Below are positions 61,802-64,000 of a DNA stretch of 64,000 bases, in pieces (position 1 is the stretch's first letter; each line of letters begins with the position of its first letter). The notes below the pieces were generated by a model. That model searched no databases. It saw nothing but the letters and a program-made list of their open reading frames with translations, and had not been told where the DNA came from. The stretch is from the NCBI GenBank assembly GCA_023407575.1, contig JAEYLX010000019.1:124001-188000 (forward strand). Reading direction: 5' to 3'. A program made the translations under genes and the position numbers. This DNA comes from Bacillota bacterium (lineage in GTDB: Bacteria; Bacillota; Clostridia; Lachnospirales; Lachnospiraceae).

Positions 61802-63043
61802 CTACTTTTCTCCTAATCGGCTATTGTAATTTCTTATAATTTTTGCTTTAACTTCTTTTCTCGCCAGTACCATAAGCTCTTCCATCTCTTCCTTTGTCAG
61901 TCCATTTGGAACAAAAATCACTTCAACATTCGTATATCTATTATAATCATCGGTTAATACAGTCCCATTGGTCATAGCCATTTGATAGAATTTAGAATTC
62001 GGAAGCGGGCAGGCAAACGAAAACCAATCTTTATAAGTGGGCAGACTCTTCATAAGCTCTATCGTCTTAATTATTGTTTCTTTTGTCTCTCCAATATTCC
62101 CCATCATATACAAGCCTTCCACTTTCAATCCACAATCCTTGATAAGGTTGACTGTCTTGCGTATCTGGCTGACTGTGGTTCCTTTTCCAATGATGTGAAG
62201 GATTTCATCATTACCTGATTCCACTCCAACCTGTATTGATTTGAATCCTGCACCTGCCATTGCTGTAAATATCTCTGGATCCTGCACAGAGATATGAGAG
62301 AAGCATTCTACCACTTCAATATCCAATCTTCTCGTTTTTAATAACCTGCAGAATTCTAACACTCGTTTTTTGTTCAACGTAAATACGTCATCCATAAAAC
62401 GGAATTTATTGATTCCATATGTATTCATGATGAACTCTAGATATGAGATGATGTATTCAGCAGAATGATACCTGACCCTTGAACAGGAATTGTTCGTAGC
62501 CGAACAAAAGATACAGTTGAATGGACACCCTCTGCTTGTTTTGATTGCAAATACCCTTTTGTCCCAGGCGACTGAATCTAGAATCCGTTTTGTAGGAATC
62601 GGTATCTCATCGATATCTGGCAGTTTCTCTGTCACATAGATTCCATTTTCTTTCTCAGCATCAAGAAGTTCTTTTAAAAAGATCTCTCCATCACCGCAGG
62701 AGATATAATCTACTTGCGATTTATACTGTTTGCGATATTCAACAAAATAATCCCCACCGACCAGTATCTTTCCTTTATGGTGCGCCTTTACTAACCCTAG
62801 CAGTACATTTGCATCGTCTTTTTGAATGAACATCGAACTTATTCCAATATATTGATATTGAGTCTCATCCAACAACTGGATTAGCTTCTCGACTGTATTA
62901 TCTGGAAGATTCCTATCATACAGATCCACCTGATAACCATACTTCTCAACATAACTAGCTATACAGACAAGACCAAATGGAGGATATCTCAACTCCTTTT
63001 TACCATTGTATATTTCTGGAAATATCAATAATAAATTTTTCAT
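61802..63043 (-). CDS. B12-binding domain radical SAM protein (third, distinct)
   Basis: 413 residues, shorter than the other two. The N-terminal cobalamin-binding domain includes ELRYPPFGLVCIASYVEKYG, KILVGGDYFVEYRKQ and SCGDGEIFLKELL. The cluster motif is TSRGCPFNCIFCSATNNS (C-x3-C-x2-C), followed by FRFMDDVFTLNKKRVLEFC and GFKSIQVGVESGNDEILHII. It is less similar to the paralogous pair and closer to the BchE-like general family. Its start overlaps the PIG-L stop by 4 bp (ATGA) and its stop touches the ligase start, so PIG-L, this enzyme and the ligase are translationally coupled and probably act on one pathway. Confidence 0.85.
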   Translation of the reverse strand: MKNLLLIFPEIYNGKKELRYPPFGLVCIASYVEKYGYQVDLYDRNLPDNTVEKLIQLLDETQYQYIGISSMFIQKDDANVLLGLVKAHHKGKILVGGDYFVEYRKQYKSQVDYISCGDGEIFLKELLDAEKENGIYVTEKLPDIDEIPIPTKRILDSVAWDKRVFAIKTSRGCPFNCIFCSATNNSCSRVRYHSAEYIISYLEFIMNTYGINKFRFMDDVFTLNKKRVLEFCRLLKTRRLDIEVVECFSHISVQDPEIFTAMAGAGFKSIQVGVESGNDEILHIIGKGTTVSQIRKTVNLIKDCGLKVEGLYMMGNIGETKETIIKTIELMKSLPTYKDWFSFACPLPNSKFYQMAMTNGTVLTDDYNRYTNVEVIFVPNGLTKEEMEELMVLARKEVKAKIIRNYNSRLGEK

Positions 63044-63723
63044 CTATAGATTCCCTTCTTCATCATGTAAGCCTCTGCATAGTCAACTGTGATTTCCTTG
63101 CCACGAAAAGCAGCTAGACATCTGACACCTTCGCTGCTAATTGCATATTGAGCGCACTTGTTCTGCGATTTATATATCTCAAATCCATCCATCTTTTTAG
63201 CAATTTCATCACTTATATCTATATATACATTTGGTTGGAATACCAATTGTCCTCCACCCCAACCCGCTTGTGGATATTCATACACCAGCGTGATATCAGG
63301 AACATGTCTAGCCTGACTTCCACTGCTACGCAATGCTGATATTGCAGTCTCATAAACAATAGCATGATCTTGGTTGAATGAAGGGAAAGGAATTGCGATT
63401 ATATTCGGTCCATACTGATTTATCACTTTTTCAATTTGTTGAATAATATCATATTTCAACAACTTATCCAGTTTTAGATGATAAACATTAGAATACAGGC
63501 ATTCCATGTTGTCTATCTCATAGAACTCTTGTATCATTCTTGTTTCTTCTTCCCTTATCTTTTCACCTTCTGGTTGATCCCCATATGTAAAATATACCAC
63601 ATCGACAATCCCTCTTTTTCTTTTTACTTTTGCTATCAAGCCCCCACATCCTAAGATCTCGTCATCTGGATGAGGGGACAATATCAATAAACGTGTGTTT
63701 TCATCAATCAAAGTTTGTCCCAT
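63040..63723 (-). CDS. PIG-L (LmbE) family deacetylase
   Basis: About 227 residues from the ATG at 63723 (MGQTLIDENTRLLILSPHPD); a TTG reading from 63741 adds 6 residues. The zinc motif is SPHPDDEILGCGG, and the second zinc His is in FNQDHAIVYETA. Members remove acetyl groups from GlcNAc-type sugars, as in mycothiol, bacillithiol, teicoplanin or lincomycin pathways. Placed beside an NDP-HexNAc epimerase/dehydrogenase, it probably exposes the amine of an amino sugar for later acylation. It is the first of a translationally coupled trio. Confidence 0.88.
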   Translation of the reverse strand: MGQTLIDENTRLLILSPHPDDEILGCGGLIAKVKRKRGIVDVVYFTYGDQPEGEKIREEETRMIQEFYEIDNMECLYSNVYHLKLDKLLKYDIIQQIEKVINQYGPNIIAIPFPSFNQDHAIVYETAISALRSSGSQARHVPDITLVYEYPQAGWGGGQLVFQPNVYIDISDEIAKKMDGFEIYKSQNKCAQYAISSEGVRCLAAFRGKEITVDYAEAYMMKKGIYR

Positions 63724-63794
63724 TCCTCTCTCACGTATCAACTAATAGGAAATCAAGTAGTAAACAAACCATCCTCATAAAACAATGCTACGTA

Positions 63795-64000
63795 CTACAA
63801 GTTTATTCTGACACCTAAATTGTCATGATCTATGACAAATGTCTCATCTACTCTTTGCTTAGAATAGTACTTTTCGAATTGATTCACCCATTCTGGATGG
63901 GCTATATACCATTCTATTGTAGATCTAAGACTTTCTTTGAAATCACATTGATGGGGGTATATTGTATTTATTTTCTTATTCTCGATCAACAAGTATCTCC
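63795..64000 (-). CDS. NAD-dependent epimerase/dehydratase, C-terminal end, cut by window edge
   Basis: The frame is open to the right edge and ends at TAG (63795-63797). It reads RYLLIENKKINTIYPHQCDF and then SLRSTIEWYIAHPEWVNQFE. The F-x-E-S-L-R-x-T-I-x-W-Y segment is the usual C-terminus of extended SDR enzymes acting on NDP-sugars (GDP-mannose dehydratase and UDP-sugar epimerase type). Only about 67 residues are visible, so the exact reaction cannot be called. It shows that the sugar part of the cluster continues outside the window. Confidence 0.7.
   Translation of the reverse strand, partial: RYLLIENKKINTIYPHQCDFKESLRSTIEWYIAHPEWVNQFEKYYSKQRVDETFVIDHDNLGVRINL

Overview
The window looks like part of the chromosome of a low-GC, anaerobic, motile, plant-polysaccharide-degrading member of the Clostridia, most like the Lachnospiraceae (Lachnoclostridium phytofermentans type). 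This rests on the AT-rich sequence with strong GGAGG ribosome sites, an oxygen-detoxifying A-type flavoprotein, two GH5 cellulase-like enzymes (one with two CBM3 modules), a GH88/DUF2264 pair, a CUT2 sugar ABC system with its own chemoreceptor, and a cysteine-rich repeat protein of a kind common in gut and soil Clostridia. The species name is an inference. Almost every gene is on the minus strand. Only the EF-hand gene, one AraC regulator and perhaps two tiny ORFs are on the plus strand. I saw no tRNA, rRNA or CRISPR array.

Layout. 0-8 kb: the start of an FprA flavoprotein gene, an EF-hand protein behind a textbook sigma-28 promoter, a heterodimeric ABC exporter with its MarR regulator (the same 15-nt motif lies in front of both), and the KtrAB potassium system. 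8-13.3 kb: GH88 and DUF2264 genes with a divergent AraC regulator, then a CPBP-like membrane protein. 13.5-22 kb: a GH5 lipoprotein, an 886-aa Cys-repeat protein, a small membrane protein and a GH5-CBM3-CBM3 cellulase. 22-24.7 kb: an SDR/AhpD-like pair, a GNAT and an IS remnant. 24.8-37.5 kb: a sugar-sensing and uptake region with YesM/YesN and its own CUT1 binding protein, a polyol dehydrogenase between two short tandem repeats, a CUT2 ABC importer, an MCP and the CUT2 binding protein. Two nearly duplicate 109-nt promoters drive the importer ATPase and the binding protein. 37.8-51.8 kb: an ECF sigma/anti-sigma pair and a loose set of small enzymes (GNATs, methyltransferase, histidine phosphatase, flavin reductase, AraC-GyrI regulator), then an FG-GAP lipoprotein with a two-component system.

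52-64 kb is the most unusual part: a broken HD-hydrolase gene followed, on the same strand, by a compact run that looks like an undescribed biosynthetic cluster. It contains a chorismate-lyase-like protein, three radical SAM proteins with the B12-binding architecture, a WbqC-family protein, an acyl/aryl-AMP ligase, a PIG-L deacetylase, a fused NDP-sugar epimerase/6-dehydrogenase and the C-terminus of another NDP-sugar SDR. A decayed second copy of the dehydrogenase 3' end in front of the WbqC gene shows that part of the cluster was duplicated in tandem. My working idea is a small aromatic acid (4-hydroxybenzoate type) activated by the ligase and joined to a modified amino or acidic sugar. The product is unknown and the cluster continues past the right edge.

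Regulatory sites, terminators and pseudogenes were read by eye. No database or folding program was used.
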